The notes below the pieces were generated by a model. It ran no database searches, was not told where the DNA came from, and saw only the letters and a program-made list of their open reading frames with translations. The position numbers and the translations under genes are program-made. From NCBI GenBank assembly GCA_943333125.1, contig CALQSB010000017.1, positions 1 to 59,396 on the forward strand: a stretch of 59,396 bases of DNA, in the 5' to 3' direction. Source of the stretch: Chitinophaga pinensis. Its GTDB lineage: Bacteria; Bacteroidota; Bacteroidia; Chitinophagales; Chitinophagaceae. Shown piece after piece: positions 1-7,644 of the stretch (positions are counted from its first letter, which is position 1; every line of letters begins with the position of its first letter).

Positions 1-130
1 AAGGGACGTTGCGTGGTTTCGAATAGATAATAAATAAGGATAACCAACAAAACACAATTAGCTTCCCCCTTGGGGGATTGAGGGGGCTTTACTTCTCAGC
101 AATGTATCCTGAAAGGGACGTTGCGTTGGA
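1..130. repeat. Direct repeat pair and C/G-run hairpin at the window edge
   Basis: The 14-mer AAGGGACGTTGCGT occurs at 1-14 and again at 113-126, each followed by a loosely similar GGAT..ATAAATAA stretch. Between them, near 61-90, lies a run CCCCCTTGGGGG followed by GAGGGGGCTTT, which can fold as AGC..CCCCC/GGGGGCT. No coding frame is convincing here. The left copy touches the window edge, so the full unit may be longer. It could be an intergenic repeat array; it carries no sign of a transposase. Confidence 0.45.
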
Positions 131-155
131 TAGAGCTGGATAAATAAATCAGCCA

Positions 156-464
156 CTACCTTCCATATTTTGCTTCCCAGCCTATCATACCACCAGCAAG
201 ATTTTTTACATTTTTAAAACCCATTGTTTCTAACATCATCGCGGCTTGCATGCTGCGTTGCCCACTTCTGCAATAGCAGATAATTTCCTTTTCTTTGAGG
301 TCATCTATTTCTTCAGTTTGCATAGACATTATATTACCTAACGGCAATAGTAAGCCGCCGATATTAAAATCAGTATGTTCTTCTGGCTGTCTTACATCAA
401 TAAGGTGTAATTCTTCCTGAGCTGCCATTCGTTGCTTAAGTTCTTCCGATTCTATTATTTGCAT
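156..464 (-). CDS. Rhodanese-like domain protein (single domain)
   Basis: The product is a 102-residue cytoplasmic single-domain rhodanese with no signal peptide. The family moves sulfur through a persulfide on an active-site cysteine. The probable catalytic loop is CRSGQRS with Cys65, and a second cysteine lies two residues before it (Cys63). The LIDVRQPEEH segment near residues 21-30 and the C-terminal NLAGGMIGW segment are typical of the fold. The start lies 10 bases after the stop of the upstream PASTA gene on the same strand, so they are probably co-transcribed with ddl further upstream. The sulfur donor and acceptor cannot be read from the sequence. Confidence 0.9.
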   Translation of the reverse strand: MQIIESEELKQRMAAQEELHLIDVRQPEEHTDFNIGGLLLPLGNIMSMQTEEIDDLKEKEIICYCRSGQRSMQAAMMLETMGFKNVKNLAGGMIGWEAKYGR

Positions 465-473
465 GATTATCTA

Positions 474-1271
474 TTAAGGGGCAATTGTTTCTTCTGGATT
501 TTTCATTTCTGACGAAATCCATAAATCCAGCAATTGGCCAGGTTGAATATAAACGGGTTCTTTCTGGTCATCATATTTTGGCGGACTCTGTTTCCAAATA
601 AAAGCTGAAGCAGAATCTGTAACATTAGGATCGGTAACAACTGCGCCAAGCAAAATGCCATTTTCCTGCAAGATGATTTTCGCTTCTTCAAAAGTTTTAC
701 CAAGAAGATCGGGAACGGCTATAGGATCCTGATTCAATCCACTTCCAATTACAAGGTCAATATAACTGCCCCAGGGGATTTTAGTTCCGGGTTTTATTTT
801 ACTGCCTTTAAATTCTTGTTCCAGTACAGAACCACGCATAAAATCAGGCCTGAAAATAGTATCGCCTAATTTCAGATGGCTGCGTTTCAGCATTTCAAAA
901 GCAAAGTTTAATGATTTGCCTTCCAAAGCCGGCATTTCAATCAATGGTAAAGTAAATCTGTTTATCGTGATTAAAACAGTTCGATTGATTTTTACAGTAC
1001 TGTTGGGATCAGGGATTTGTTTGAGTACAATACCTGTTTTTGCAGTATCTGTATATACCGAATCTTTAATGACTACATCAAAACCTTTTGATTCCAGAAG
1101 TTTGATAGCATCACTGGTTTTCTGACCAACCACAGATGGAACGCTGAGGTATTTTCCATGATTAGTAATCCACCCTAAGGTTTGTAAAATAATAAAAAGC
1201 ATCAAAATTGACAATAATAAAATTGCCAGTAAGTTTACCCAAAATGGCCGGTCTGTAATAAATTTAAACAC
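474..1271 (-). CDS. PASTA domain-containing membrane protein
   Basis: This 265-residue protein has a short cytoplasmic N-terminus and one transmembrane helix (about residues 11-31). About three PASTA repeats follow outside the membrane: VPSVVGQ near 45, MPALEGKS near 113 and VPDLLGKT near 187. PASTA modules bind peptidoglycan fragments or beta-lactams in other bacteria. There is no kinase or penicillin-binding domain, so this is a stand-alone PASTA anchor. The start codon is GTG at 1269-1271; I see no better ATG. It lies about 60 bases after ddl on the same strand, which suggests a cell-wall role. The exact ligand is unknown. Confidence 0.85.
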   Translation of the reverse strand: MFKFITDRPFWVNLLAILLLSILMLFIILQTLGWITNHGKYLSVPSVVGQKTSDAIKLLESKGFDVVIKDSVYTDTAKTGIVLKQIPDPNSTVKINRTVLITINRFTLPLIEMPALEGKSLNFAFEMLKRSHLKLGDTIFRPDFMRGSVLEQEFKGSKIKPGTKIPWGSYIDLVIGSGLNQDPIAVPDLLGKTFEEAKIILQENGILLGAVVTDPNVTDSASAFIWKQSPPKYDDQKEPVYIQPGQLLDLWISSEMKNPEETIAP

Positions 1272-1334
1272 TTATAATTATTAAAATTAGTTTTTGAAAA
1301 CCTTATAATTCATTCCAAACTTACAATTTAAAAA

Positions 1335-2312
1335 TCAGAAACATTCTTCAATTAAGGCAGAATAAAAATCCTTAAGATTCCAACCCATTGCTTTTACTTG
1401 CTGAGGGATAATACTGGCGGCACTTTGACCAGGAATGGTATTAATCTCCAGCATAAAAGGTTTACCAGAAATTTCATTATAAATAAAGTCGATTCTAACA
1501 ACCCCATTGCAATTAAAAACCTCATAGGCTTTCTGGGCTTCAAATCTTATTTTTTCTGCTACGGCTTCTTCAATTTCGGCCGGAGTCACTTCTTTACTGG
1601 CGCCTTCATACTTTGCCTGGAAATCGAAAAACTCATTTTCAGAAATTATTTCAGTTATGGGAAGGGTGATTATTTTTTCCTTAGATTTAAAAACACCAAT
1701 AGTAAATTCCCGCCCACTGATAAACTCTTCTACCAGCACCTGTTCATCAACGTTAAAGGCTTTATCCAGCGCTGATTTAAGATCATCTGCCACATTAACT
1801 TTGCTAATCCCTAAGCTGCTTCCCCCATTATTTGGTTTGACAAACAACGGCAGTGTAAGTGTTTTTAATATTTCCTGAGGATCAACAGGGCTGTGTTTAA
1901 ATAAGTGCATTGACCTTGCCACAGGTATTCCGGCGAATGCCGCAACAGCAACGGTATATCTTTTATTAAAAGTAAGCGCAGAACTTGCCGCATTACAAGA
2001 AGTATATGGTATATTCAAACAATCGAAATAGCCCTGCAACTTTCCATCTTCTCCCGGAGTACCATGCATTCCAATTAAAACAGCATCAAAATGAATTTTG
2101 TTTCCATCAACAATTATTGAAAAATCATTCTTGTCAACAGATTGCTTTTGTTGATTGTGATTTGTAAAAAACCATCCCTCGGGATTAATATCAATCAAGT
2201 AACAATTCCATTTAGTACTATCAATATTATCTAAAATAGTTGAAGCGCTCTTGTATGAAATTACAGACTCTCCTGAATATCCCCCTGTAACCAACGCTAT
2301 ATTCTTATTCAT
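1335..2312 (-). CDS. ddl: D-alanine--D-alanine ligase
   Basis: This enzyme joins two D-alanines with ATP in the cytoplasm to make the dipeptide end of the peptidoglycan stem. The 325 residues match the family length. The N-terminus has the ddl-type VTGGYSGES, followed by GMHGTPGEDGKLQG. The ATP-grasp region includes FVKPNNGGSSLGI and the C-terminal metal-binding segment LEINTIPGQS. The gene heads a minus-strand run with the PASTA and rhodanese genes, consistent with cell-envelope synthesis. ATG start at 2310-2312. No oddities seen. Confidence 0.96.
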   Translation of the reverse strand: MNKNIALVTGGYSGESVISYKSASTILDNIDSTKWNCYLIDINPEGWFFTNHNQQKQSVDKNDFSIIVDGNKIHFDAVLIGMHGTPGEDGKLQGYFDCLNIPYTSCNAASSALTFNKRYTVAVAAFAGIPVARSMHLFKHSPVDPQEILKTLTLPLFVKPNNGGSSLGISKVNVADDLKSALDKAFNVDEQVLVEEFISGREFTIGVFKSKEKIITLPITEIISENEFFDFQAKYEGASKEVTPAEIEEAVAEKIRFEAQKAYEVFNCNGVVRIDFIYNEISGKPFMLEINTIPGQSAASIIPQQVKAMGWNLKDFYSALIEECF

Positions 2313-2377
2313 CTTTTATTTTTAAATTTAAGCAAAGAAACAAAATAATTTAAGGTAATTAATGTTTGATAAAAATG

Positions 2378-2869
2378 TTAATGACTCAAAATTTCTTCGT
2401 TCGACTCATTCAACCCTTCGTTAGTGGTATTAAGCACGAGTTTCCATTTCCCATCATTTTGTTTTCTCCAGATATGGGTATACGTTCCATAATATAACGT
2501 GTCTTTTGAAGCTGGCTGCATCATGTATATTCCATAAGTAAAACCAAGGTCCCCGGATTCGGCAACATCAGCATGCTCTGGATCCCAGGTCAATTTATAT
2601 TCTGTGTCATTTTGTAAAACAAGATAGTCAATTGCATTAGCGCCTGTTATGGGAAATTGGTCTGGACGCAGTAAAACACTATTGCTATCCATGAATTCGA
2701 TGAATGCGGCTTTCATTCCTTTCGATTCACTCATTTGCGAAAATGATCTGTCGTAAGCCATTAATTCAAGAGACTTTGAAGCCTTATCTTCCGCTGTTGT
2801 TTTTTTCTTTTCAGCGCAGGAAATTAAAAAAAAGAAAAGCAATGAAAGAAAGAAAAAGATATTTCTCAT
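2378..2869 (-). CDS. Putative lipoprotein with an SnoaL/NTF2-like (DUF4440-type) fold
   Basis: This 163-residue protein begins with a hydrophobic signal ending in a lipobox (LISC, Cys18), so it should be a lipid-anchored periplasmic or outer-membrane protein. The rest resembles the SnoaL/DUF4440 group: an N-terminal helix (LMAYDRSFSQ), a middle segment with LTWDPEHADVAESGDLGFTY, and a C-terminal strand pair ending HIWRKQNDGKWKL. That last pattern (YTHIWRKQ..GKWK) is typical of these small cone-shaped domains. No catalytic residues can be assigned. It has its own spacing from ddl (65 bases) and from the ferredoxin gene (116 bases), so it may be monocistronic. Confidence 0.7.
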   Translation of the reverse strand: MRNIFFFLSLLFFFLISCAEKKKTTAEDKASKSLELMAYDRSFSQMSESKGMKAAFIEFMDSNSVLLRPDQFPITGANAIDYLVLQNDTEYKLTWDPEHADVAESGDLGFTYGIYMMQPASKDTLYYGTYTHIWRKQNDGKWKLVLNTTNEGLNESNEEILSH

Positions 2870-2985
2870 GATTTTTTTTTAGATGAAAACCCGCAGATCA
2901 TTTAGCTAATAAAAACAAAAAGGGAATGATGGCGAATAATAATCTACTCGTCAGCAGGCCTCGCTGTAATTAAATAAATCTTATA

Positions 2986-3333
2986 CTAAACGTGAAGCTT
3001 TTCTTTTTTGCTCATCAGTTCTTCCACTGTTTCGCGATACGCTTCATCAGGAACACAACAATCCACAGGACAAACTGCTGCACACTGAGGTTCTTCATGA
3101 AATCCCTGACATTCTGTACATTTATTCGGAGTGATGTAATAAGTATCATTGCTCACCGGAGTATTGCGTTGATTAGCTTCTACTACAACTCCATCCATTA
3201 ATGAGAATGACCCTGTTATTGTTGTTCCGTCTGAAATCGCCCATTCCACGCCTCCTTCATAAATTGCATTATTGGGACATTCGGGTTCACAGGCCCCACA
3301 ATTGATACATTCATCAGTAATCTTTATTGCCAT
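2986..3333 (-). CDS. 4Fe-4S dicluster ferredoxin
   Basis: This is a 115-residue soluble electron carrier with two 4Fe-4S motifs. The first is C9-x2-C12-x2-C15-x3-C19-P. The second is C72-x2-C75-x8-C84-x3-C88-P, with the longer spacer found in the Alvin-type ferredoxins. About 50 residues separate the two motifs, longer than in minimal clostridial ferredoxins. The frame is open upstream to 3501, but MAIKITDEC at 3333 is the standard start for the family; the extra upstream residues overlap the divergent gene and look non-coding. It is divergent from the acyl-CoA reductase gene with only 34 bases between the starts. The partner enzyme is unknown. Confidence 0.92.
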   Translation of the reverse strand: MAIKITDECINCGACEPECPNNAIYEGGVEWAISDGTTITGSFSLMDGVVVEANQRNTPVSNDTYYITPNKCTECQGFHEEPQCAAVCPVDCCVPDEAYRETVEELMSKKEKLHV

Positions 3334-3338
3334 CTTCG

Positions 3339-3346
3339 TAATTTTG
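3339..3346 (+). promoter_or_regulatory. Possible -7 box for the acyl-CoA reductase gene
   Basis: TAATTTTG fits the Bacteroidota -7 consensus TAnnTTTG and lies about 22 bases before the ATG at 3368. I see no well-spaced -33 TTG, so this is a single-box match. Confidence 0.35.
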
Positions 3347-3367
3347 ATGTAAAGTAATAATAAGCGC

Positions 3368-4363
3368 ATGAATTTACAAAATCGAATTGATTTATTATCA
3401 TTCCTTGGAGAATATCTTAAACAAAACACAGATGAATGGCAATCCGTAAAAAAAGAAGCTTCCGCAAAAAACCCTTGGTTCACCGAAGCTTTTATACACA
3501 TTGCTACAAAAAATATTGTCGAAAAATATCTTTCAAAATCTGAACTTGAAATCTGGACCCATCATTATCACCTTGACGATTTAATAGCTCCCAAACAAAT
3601 TGGCATTGTAATGGCTGGTAATATTCCTATGGTTGGTTTTCATGATTTCTTATCGGTATTTATCAGTGGACACAAACAAACGATAAAATTATCGTCAAAA
3701 GACGATGTGCTGCTCAAATTTCTTATAGAGAAACTTTATCAATTTGAACCCCAAACTGCAGCTTTCATCACCATCGCAGAAAATCTAAAAGGATGTGATG
3801 CTTATATAGCAACCGGAAGCAATCAAACTGCAAATCATTTTGAACAGTATTTCGGAAAATATCCCAGTATCATCAGGCGCAACAAGACATCAGTGGCCGT
3901 TTTAACCGGCGCCGAAACTAATGAAGAACTTGAAAGTTTATCAAAAGATATTCATTATTATTTTGGATTGGGCTGCAGAAATGTTACCAAAATTTTCGTA
4001 CCTGAAGATTACGATTTTATCACATTGTTAGCCTCTTTTCATCAATTCAAACATTTCAGGGATTTTATGAAGTACAGCAATAATTATGATTTTCAATTGT
4101 CTTTGTTATTGCTCAACAATGTAAAATATATGAGCAATGAATCTACGCTGTTGGTTGAAAATGAAAATTACTTTTCGCCAATAAGTGTTTTATTTTATGA
4201 GTATTATAAAACTCCTGAAAAACTTACAGAAAAATTATCGCAGTCTGTAGACCTTCAATGTATTGTTGGAAATGGATATATCCCTTTTGGAAATGCACAA
4301 ACGCCTAATTTGTTTTCTTATGCTGACGGCATAGACACAATGGAGTTTTTATTGACATGCTGA
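3368..4363 (+). CDS. LuxC-like acyl-CoA (acyl-protein) reductase
   Basis: The product is 331 residues and resembles the LuxC/acyl-CoA reductase family, which reduces activated fatty acids to aldehydes with NADPH through a cysteine thioester. The probable catalytic cysteine is Cys203 in YFGLGCRNV, and a nucleotide-binding type stretch IGIVMAGNIPMVGFHD lies near residues 78-93. It is shorter than the LuxC of luminous bacteria, and no luxAB or luxDE genes are nearby, so a bioluminescence role is not supported. Stand-alone copies of this type are common in Bacteroidota. The divergent ferredoxin gene is a possible redox partner only by position. Confidence 0.8.
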   Translation: MNLQNRIDLLSFLGEYLKQNTDEWQSVKKEASAKNPWFTEAFIHIATKNIVEKYLSKSELEIWTHHYHLDDLIAPKQIGIVMAGNIPMVGFHDFLSVFISGHKQTIKLSSKDDVLLKFLIEKLYQFEPQTAAFITIAENLKGCDAYIATGSNQTANHFEQYFGKYPSIIRRNKTSVAVLTGAETNEELESLSKDIHYYFGLGCRNVTKIFVPEDYDFITLLASFHQFKHFRDFMKYSNNYDFQLSLLLLNNVKYMSNESTLLVENENYFSPISVLFYEYYKTPEKLTEKLSQSVDLQCIVGNGYIPFGNAQTPNLFSYADGIDTMEFLLTC

Positions 4364-4527
4364 CAATCTACGAAGGGCTTACTAATTTAATGTTAAAGAT
4401 GTCAGTTTAATTATCTCAATTTGGCAGACTCTTGCTATTTTGCAGGCCGAGGCATAAAAATTGAGTGATAGGAAACAGTTGGTAAACACGTAATAATTAC
4501 AAAGTAAATCCTTTTAAAATAAAATAT

Positions 4528-6060
4528 ATGAAAATGAAACAAGTATTGGCAACCATTGGTATCAGTGCCCTTACTACTTTGGCCGTAGTGTGGGGCTATG
4601 GAAATTTTATACAAAACAAAAACATGTATGCAGGTCAGCAAGAAGGAATCCCTCCATCCAATTATAAATTGGCCGGACTAACTTCAGGCAATACCCCTCC
4701 CGGGGCAGTGGATTTTACCATTCCTTCCAATGCGGCACTCCCGGCTGTGGTTCACATCAAAACAAAAACAAATGCTAAACAGGTAACTAACAATTTACCA
4801 CACTCCCGCCAGCAAAATCCATTTGGCGATTTATTTGATGACGAATTATTTAATCAATTTTTTGGTGGTGGCAGAATGAATGTAATTCCTGAACAAAAAG
4901 CTTCAGGTTCTGGTGTAATCATTAGTGATGACGGATTCATCGTTACCAATAATCACGTAATTGAAAATGCTGATGAGATTACAGTAACACTCAATAACAA
5001 AAAAACCTTTAAAGCAAAAGTAGTAGGTTCAGATCCTTCTTACGATTTGGCTGTAATAAAAATCGATTCGAAAGATCTCCCCTATTTATTATATGGTAAT
5101 TCTGATAATGTAAAAATTGGACAATGGGTATTAGCTATCGGCTATCCGTTAAATTTAGAAACAACGGTGACGGCAGGTATCGTAAGTGCAAAAGCCAGAA
5201 GTCTGGGATTAAATAAAGATAAAACAGGAAATCCTGGCGGAGCGGTGGAATCTTTCATTCAAACTGATGCCGCTGTAAATATGGGAAACAGCGGTGGAGC
5301 CCTGGTAGACACCGATGGAAAACTTATAGGCATCAATTCTGCAATAGCATCACCAACGGGATATTACTCTGGTTATTCTTATGCAATACCTGTTAATATT
5401 GCTAAAAAAGTTGTTGATGACCTGATCAAATTTGGAACAGTTCAAAGAGGTTACTTAGGTATCCAGTTTAGCAATGCTGCAGAAATGCCTGAAGATCAAA
5501 AAAAGAAAATCGGCATTGGAGAGGAAATTTATGATGGAATTTATGCTACAGATGTTCCTATGGATGGTGGTGCTTATGCAGCAGGTATCCGTAAAGGAGA
5601 TCGAATTCAAAAAATTGATGGCACTGAAATTATCAGTGGCGGAGAGTTACAGGAACAAGTAAGTAAATTCAAACCAGGAGACAAAGTAAATGTAACCGTT
5701 ATACGCGGAGGAAAACCATTAACCTTAACAGTAACATTAAAGAATAAAGCAGGAAATTATGGAGTTGTACGCAATGATGAACAACTCGATTTACTGGGTG
5801 CCGATTTTGTAAATTTAGATGCCAAGAAGGCTAAGGAATACGGCATATCAGGCGGTGTAGTTGTAAAAAAAATAAACAGTGGCGCTTTGTTCGATCAAAC
5901 AAGAATGAAAGATGGATTTGTTATTCTTAAAGTAAACGACAAAGACGTTAAAACAGTAGATGAGATGAGGAAAATTGTAGGTGCCGAAAAATCTATAAAC
6001 ATCAGTGGATTTTATCCAGGATATGATGGCTTATACGAATACCCTATAACACTTGAATAA
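4528..6060 (+). CDS. htrA: HtrA/Deg-family serine endoprotease
   Basis: This is a 510-residue periplasmic quality-control protease. An N-terminal membrane segment (about residues 5-25) exports or anchors it. The trypsin-like domain has the complete triad: His143 in TNNHVIEN, Asp173 in YDLAVIKID and Ser255 in GNSGGAL. Two C-terminal PDZ regions follow, the first near residues 300-400 (YLGIQFS..RGYLGI-type start) and the second near 420-510 (VVKKINSG). Length and order match DegP/DegQ-type proteins of the phylum; I cannot tell DegP from DegQ. An intrinsic terminator follows 24 bases after the stop, so it is probably a monocistronic unit. Confidence 0.95.
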   Translation: MKMKQVLATIGISALTTLAVVWGYGNFIQNKNMYAGQQEGIPPSNYKLAGLTSGNTPPGAVDFTIPSNAALPAVVHIKTKTNAKQVTNNLPHSRQQNPFGDLFDDELFNQFFGGGRMNVIPEQKASGSGVIISDDGFIVTNNHVIENADEITVTLNNKKTFKAKVVGSDPSYDLAVIKIDSKDLPYLLYGNSDNVKIGQWVLAIGYPLNLETTVTAGIVSAKARSLGLNKDKTGNPGGAVESFIQTDAAVNMGNSGGALVDTDGKLIGINSAIASPTGYYSGYSYAIPVNIAKKVVDDLIKFGTVQRGYLGIQFSNAAEMPEDQKKKIGIGEEIYDGIYATDVPMDGGAYAAGIRKGDRIQKIDGTEIISGGELQEQVSKFKPGDKVNVTVIRGGKPLTLTVTLKNKAGNYGVVRNDEQLDLLGADFVNLDAKKAKEYGISGGVVVKKINSGALFDQTRMKDGFVILKVNDKDVKTVDEMRKIVGAEKSINISGFYPGYDGLYEYPITLE

Positions 6061-6083
6061 AAAAGAATAAATAATGATTTGAA

Positions 6084-6115
6084 AATAGCTCCGAAAAATT
6101 CGGAGCTATTTTTTT
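6084..6115 (+). terminator. Intrinsic terminator of htrA
   Basis: A 10-bp stem AATAGCTCCG / CGGAGCTATT (6084-6093 with 6101-6110) with a 7-base loop is followed by a T-run to 6115. It stands 23 bases after the htrA stop on the plus strand and directly abuts the palindromic element that begins at 6114. Confidence 0.9.
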
Positions 6116-6294
6116 AACCCGGATTTTGCAGTTGGAATAGTGATGAAAGGAAAAAAGACAATAAAGACGGGTGTTTGAGCCGATATTTTGAACGAAAGCA
6201 TAATGAATGATGTGGAGATCAAAATATCAAGCAAACGCTTGTCTTTGCAGCTTTTTTTCTTGTAATAGATTTCAACTGCAAAATCTGGGTTTAA
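6114..6294. repeat. Dispersed ~180-bp palindromic element, copy 1
   Basis: Copy 1 begins TTAACCCGGATTTTGCAG and ends CTGCAAAATCTGGGTTTAA. The two ends are inverted repeats of each other over about 24 bases. The complementarity continues inward with mismatches: AAAGACGGGTGTTTG pairs with CAAACGCTTGTCTTT, and GATATTTTG with CAAAATATC. That leaves a loop of about 28 bases around 6191-6218. The whole element can form one long hairpin. Similar copies, same orientation, lie at 45654-45833 and 54282-54463. Its right TTAA edge overlaps the stop codon of the neighbouring GH13 gene. It lies between two convergent genes. No conserved reading frame runs through the copies. Confidence 0.9.
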
Positions 6295-7553
6295 TCCACT
6301 TTTTCTAAGACCAAAAAATCCCCTGGCCCAAGAACGAGATTGACCTGATTATTTTTATACCCATTCTCCCCATCGAAAATATTTATATACTCACCGAACT
6401 CCCCTGAGTGATGATAATTTAATTCGATATTTTTATGATCAAGATTAAGAAAAACGAGCAAGGACCCAATACCTGAGCCTCTTTTAAAGGCCAGCAGCTT
6501 TTCGTTGGTGGTGATAAAATAAAAGTCATCCCCGGAATTATATTTTTTTCTTTGATGAATTAATATGCTGTAAAATTCCTGCAACTCGCATTCGTTTTTC
6601 CACACTATTTCATCTTTGTCAAAAAAATTCAACCTTTTATAATTGGGCATTTCCTGGCCGCTGTAAATCAAAGGCACAGAAGAAGGATAAAAAAAACTAA
6701 ATACAGACAACGCCTTTGCATAAACTCCATATTTTTCATATTCTGTTCCATTCCAGCTGTTTTCATCATGGTTGCTGGTGAAAAACATTTGCAAAGCTTT
6801 TTCAGGATAAAATTCTTTTTCCTCATTAAGCAAATTTATTAACGAAGGCAGCGCTTGGTTTTCTTTGAAAAAAGACGCTGTTTTATGCATCCATTTCCAT
6901 GCATAAAAAATATCAAAGGCCTGATAGTAATCGATCTCTTCCGTTTCTGCGAGCCATATCAAATCGGGTTTAATCTGCTCAGTTAACGTCCTGGCTTTTA
7001 TCCAGAATCTTAAAGGAGTAAGATGAGCCAAATCAGCCCTGAATCCATCAATATTAAATTCATTTACCCAATAACACATCGCATTCCTCATCGCATCATG
7101 AGCCGCCTCATTGTTATGATCAATTTGAATTACATCTGTCCAGTCATAAGGGGATATAAATTCGCCCTGATCATCTCTAAGAAAAAAATCCGGATTGGTA
7201 AGTGTCCAGTTATTATCCCAGGCCGCATGATTAGCTACCCAATCTATAATTATTTTCATCCCTGAATCATGTACCGCAGTAACTAGCTTTTTAAAGTCTG
7301 ACTTAGTACCGTATTCTTCATTCAAATCGAAAAAATTTCTGCTGCAATAATAACTTCCTAGTGAACCCTTCCTGTTTTTGATACCAATTGGATGAATAGG
7401 CATCAGCCAGATGATACTGACTCCCATTTTTTTTAACCTCGGCAAATGTTCCATAAAAGAATTGATATCTCCTTTTTGAGTAAACTGCCTAAGGTTAACT
7501 TCATAAATTGTTGAACCGGATAGATATTCTAACACCTTATTGTTATCCAACAT
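6291..7553 (-). CDS. GH13 family alpha-amylase-like glycoside hydrolase (cytoplasmic)
   Basis: This 420-residue enzyme has the four GH13 signature regions: DWVANH (104-109), GFRAD with nucleophile Asp174, LAETE with acid/base Glu203, and TSNHDEN with the transition-state Asp. There is no signal peptide, so it should act on intracellular alpha-glucan or maltooligosaccharide. A short C-terminal beta domain ends in GPGDFLVLEK. The frame extends to a TTG at 7562, but the ATG at 7553 (MLDNNK) is the better start. Substrate (amylase, glucanotransferase or trehalose-type) cannot be fixed. The TAA stop coincides with the TTAA edge of repeat copy 1. Confidence 0.9.
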   Translation of the reverse strand: MLDNNKVLEYLSGSTIYEVNLRQFTQKGDINSFMEHLPRLKKMGVSIIWLMPIHPIGIKNRKGSLGSYYCSRNFFDLNEEYGTKSDFKKLVTAVHDSGMKIIIDWVANHAAWDNNWTLTNPDFFLRDDQGEFISPYDWTDVIQIDHNNEAAHDAMRNAMCYWVNEFNIDGFRADLAHLTPLRFWIKARTLTEQIKPDLIWLAETEEIDYYQAFDIFYAWKWMHKTASFFKENQALPSLINLLNEEKEFYPEKALQMFFTSNHDENSWNGTEYEKYGVYAKALSVFSFFYPSSVPLIYSGQEMPNYKRLNFFDKDEIVWKNECELQEFYSILIHQRKKYNSGDDFYFITTNEKLLAFKRGSGIGSLLVFLNLDHKNIELNYHHSGEFGEYINIFDGENGYKNNQVNLVLGPGDFLVLEKVD

Positions 7554-7619
7554 GACCACCAAATTTTAGTTATTAATAGGGTTGACTGTAATCTTGTTCG
7601 ATACTTCAAATCAAGATTG

Positions 7620-7627
7620 TACCTTTG
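7620..7627 (+). promoter_or_regulatory. Probable -7 promoter box of ispH
   Basis: TACCTTTG matches the Bacteroidota -7 consensus TAnnTTTG and ends 17 bases before the ispH ATG, implying a short leader. A TTG at 7594-7596 could be the -33 element, though the 23-base spacing is on the long side. Confidence 0.5.
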
Positions 7628-7644
7628 TCTTTTTATAAATAAAG

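Noticed and set aside
3368..4363. Bioluminescence (lux) operon
   Set aside because: The LuxC-like gene has no luxA, luxB, luxD or luxE partner in the window.
4420..4445. Near match to a sigma-54 promoter (TTGGCAGACTCTTGCT) before htrA
   Set aside because: The spacing between GG and GC is one base short of the strict sigma-54 rule, so I do not call it.
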